From an uncultured Bacteroidota bacterium (lineage in GTDB: Bacteria > Bacteroidota > Bacteroidia > Chitinophagales > Chitinophagaceae), in NCBI GenBank assembly GCA_903944755.1, contig CAJATB010000171.1, positions 1 to 6,961 of the forward strand: a stretch of DNA of 6,961 nt, read 5' to 3'. Position numbers and translations under genes: made by a program. Position 1 is the first letter of the stretch; every line of letters starts with the position of its first letter. This document shows, in pieces, positions 6,029 to 6,961 of the stretch. Under the pieces are notes generated by a model. The model saw only the letters and a program-made list of their open reading frames with translations, made no database searches and was not told where the DNA came from.

Positions 6029-6961
6029 TTATTTTATTAATAATACAGGTCCTGTTTTTGTTTCTTCTGCAATACCTGTTACTAATGTAGCCTTAATCAT
6101 ATACACACCTGCATCCTGAACAATGCCATTTACTGTGCCATCCCAACCATTTTCAATGGGAGCCCCATTTAATGGGAATACCAAACGCCCATTTCTATTA
6201 AACACAGTAAACGATTTTAATGTGCTTACATGTTGGTTATAAATAATTTTCAAATGCGTGTTAACCCCATCCCCATTAGGTGTAAAAGCATTAGGGAGGG
6301 TGAACACAGTGCTTAACGAGCCTGTAATACTTGCAGTAGTAGTCGCAAAAGTGTTGAATAATGTATAATTACCCACGTCAACACCGTTAATACTTATACC
6401 ACTCACTGTAACTGTTTTGCCTGTACCTACATCTTTAGTATCAAACGTTGCCGATAAACTTGAAATTGCAATAAAATCTCCAAAAACAATATCAGCACTA
6501 GATAATACAACAGTTGCGGTAGTATTCCCATCGTATGGTTTATCAGAGGCAAGTACAGTTACGGTAATCCCCTTTTTCGTGATACTAAAATTATCCCCAA
6601 CATAACTTATCGTGTAGTTCGGATTATTCGCAGTCGTTAAATCGTTTTGTTCGATCGCATAAACATTTACATCCTCGCCTGATACCCTCGTTAAGGTTCC
6701 ATTCAACGGAGTTAATCCCGTCGTTAGCAATGGACTCACATCATACGTATACGTTGTTGGATTCGCAGCACCATATACTTTCGTTTGCCCAGCTGTTGCT
6801 GTTACCGTTATTCCCTTTTTCGTTACTGATAATGTACCACTCACATAACTAATACTATAGTTCGCATCCGATGCTCCACTTAATGTTATCGAGTAATTCC
6901 CAACTGGTGATCCTGTCACTGCTGTTGTAGCTGCTGTCGGTAACGTTGATGGCGCTAAATC
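6029..6961 (-). CDS. Repetitive surface protein with MBG/YDG repeats and T9SS type-B sorting domain (C-terminal 310 residues)
   Basis: This is the tail of a secreted, probably surface-attached, adhesin-like protein; the start lies beyond the right edge. The frame is open to 6961, so an apparent start at 6919 (GTG) is internal. Fragment residues 1 to about 48 are the end of one MBG repeat (GNYSI, ANYSISYVSGTLSVTKKG). About 48-130 form a second MBG unit (KVYGAANP at 47+, NYTISYVGDNFSITKK near 116-130). About 131-212 are a YDG-type unit (ASDKPYDGNTTATV, DVGTGKTVTVSGI). Residues about 218-310 are the gliding-motility-type C-terminal domain used as a type-B T9SS signal: LPNAFTPNGDGVN (222-234), VFNRNGRLVF (253-262), WDGTVNG (273-279), GVYMIK (285-290) and a final PVLLIK. 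The usual FNRWG is FNRNG here. The ligand is unknown. The porP/sprF-like gene follows 17 bp downstream. Confidence 0.93.
   Translation of the reverse strand, partial: DLAPSTLPTAATTAVTGSPVGNYSITLSGASDANYSISYVSGTLSVTKKGITVTATAGQTKVYGAANPTTYTYDVSPLLTTGLTPLNGTLTRVSGEDVNVYAIEQNDLTTANNPNYTISYVGDNFSITKKGITVTVLASDKPYDGNTTATVVLSSADIVFGDFIAISSLSATFDTKDVGTGKTVTVSGISINGVDVGNYTLFNTFATTTASITGSLSTVFTLPNAFTPNGDGVNTHLKIIYNQHVSTLKSFTVFNRNGRLVFPLNGAPIENGWDGTVNGIVQDAGVYMIKATLVTGIAEETKTGPVLLIK
6558..6632 (-). repeat. MBG-unit DNA repeat, copy proximal to the sorting domain
   Basis: This stretch aligns without gaps to 6801-6875, offset by exactly 243 bp (81 codons), with roughly three quarters of bases matching by eye. 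The conserved core CCCTTTTTCGT encodes the TKKG junction, and ACATAACT encodes the ISYV strand. It marks tandem duplication of the MBG repeat in the surface protein. Confidence 0.7.
6801..6875 (-). repeat. MBG-unit DNA repeat, second copy
   Basis: Partner of the 6558-6632 copy at a 243-bp period, inside the same coding frame. It encodes the ANYSISYVSGTLSVTKKGIT segment. More copies are expected beyond the right edge, because the sequence entering the window there already reads as the end of an MBG unit. Confidence 0.7.

Noticed and set aside
6917..6919. GTG at 6919 as the start of the repetitive surface protein
   Set aside because: The frame stays open upstream to 6961, and the extra residues continue the MBG repeat pattern, so this codon is internal.
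1..6961. tRNA, rRNA, CRISPR array, insertion sequence, toxin-antitoxin or defence genes
   Set aside because: Nothing on either strand showed these signatures; coding sequence fills almost the whole window and no gap exceeds 100 bp.

Overview
The window comes from a Bacteroidota genome. The evidence is a sprA gene, a PorP/SprF-family gene and a secreted protein with a type IX secretion system (T9SS) type-B C-terminal sorting domain. These families are essentially confined to that phylum. The AT-rich composition, lack of clear Shine-Dalgarno sequences and a TAnnTTTG-type promoter motif agree. The family cannot be fixed from this sequence; a Chitinophaga/Sphingobacteria-like lineage is a guess.

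Layout: (1) Positions 1-1533, minus strand, hold the first 511 codons of sprA, the outer-membrane T9SS translocon; the gene runs off the left edge. (2) Positions 1558-2154, minus strand, encode RuvA, 24 bp upstream of sprA in the same direction, a ruvA-sprA linkage that also occurs in other Bacteroidota. (3) A 100-bp divergent intergenic region (2155-2254) carries a good promoter match and two overlapping inverted repeats. (4) On the plus strand, 2255-4995 holds a tightly spaced trio: FabH (start of fatty acid synthesis), a PLP-dependent Cys/Met-metabolism (trans-sulfuration family) enzyme, and a spermidine/spermine acetyltransferase-like GNAT protein. (5) On the minus strand, 6961-4992 holds the 3' end of a large repetitive surface protein (MBG and YDG repeats plus type-B sorting domain), followed after 17 bp by a PorP/SprF-family gene. 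The last gene converges on the GNAT gene, and their stop codons overlap in a shared TTAA.

Functionally the window joins housekeeping genes (RuvA, FabH, the PLP enzyme, the acetyltransferase) with surface-protein export. In the known model (Flavobacterium SprB/SprF), a PorP/SprF protein is the dedicated outer-membrane partner for an adjacent type-B cargo, and SprA forms the exit channel. Here cargo, partner and channel gene lie within 7 kb. Both T9SS membrane genes appear to start at TTG, so ATG-only gene calling would miss or misplace them.

No RNA gene, CRISPR array, insertion sequence or clearly new system was seen. The most interesting parts are the cargo/PorP pair, whose N-terminal portion lies beyond the right edge, and the small intergenic dyads.
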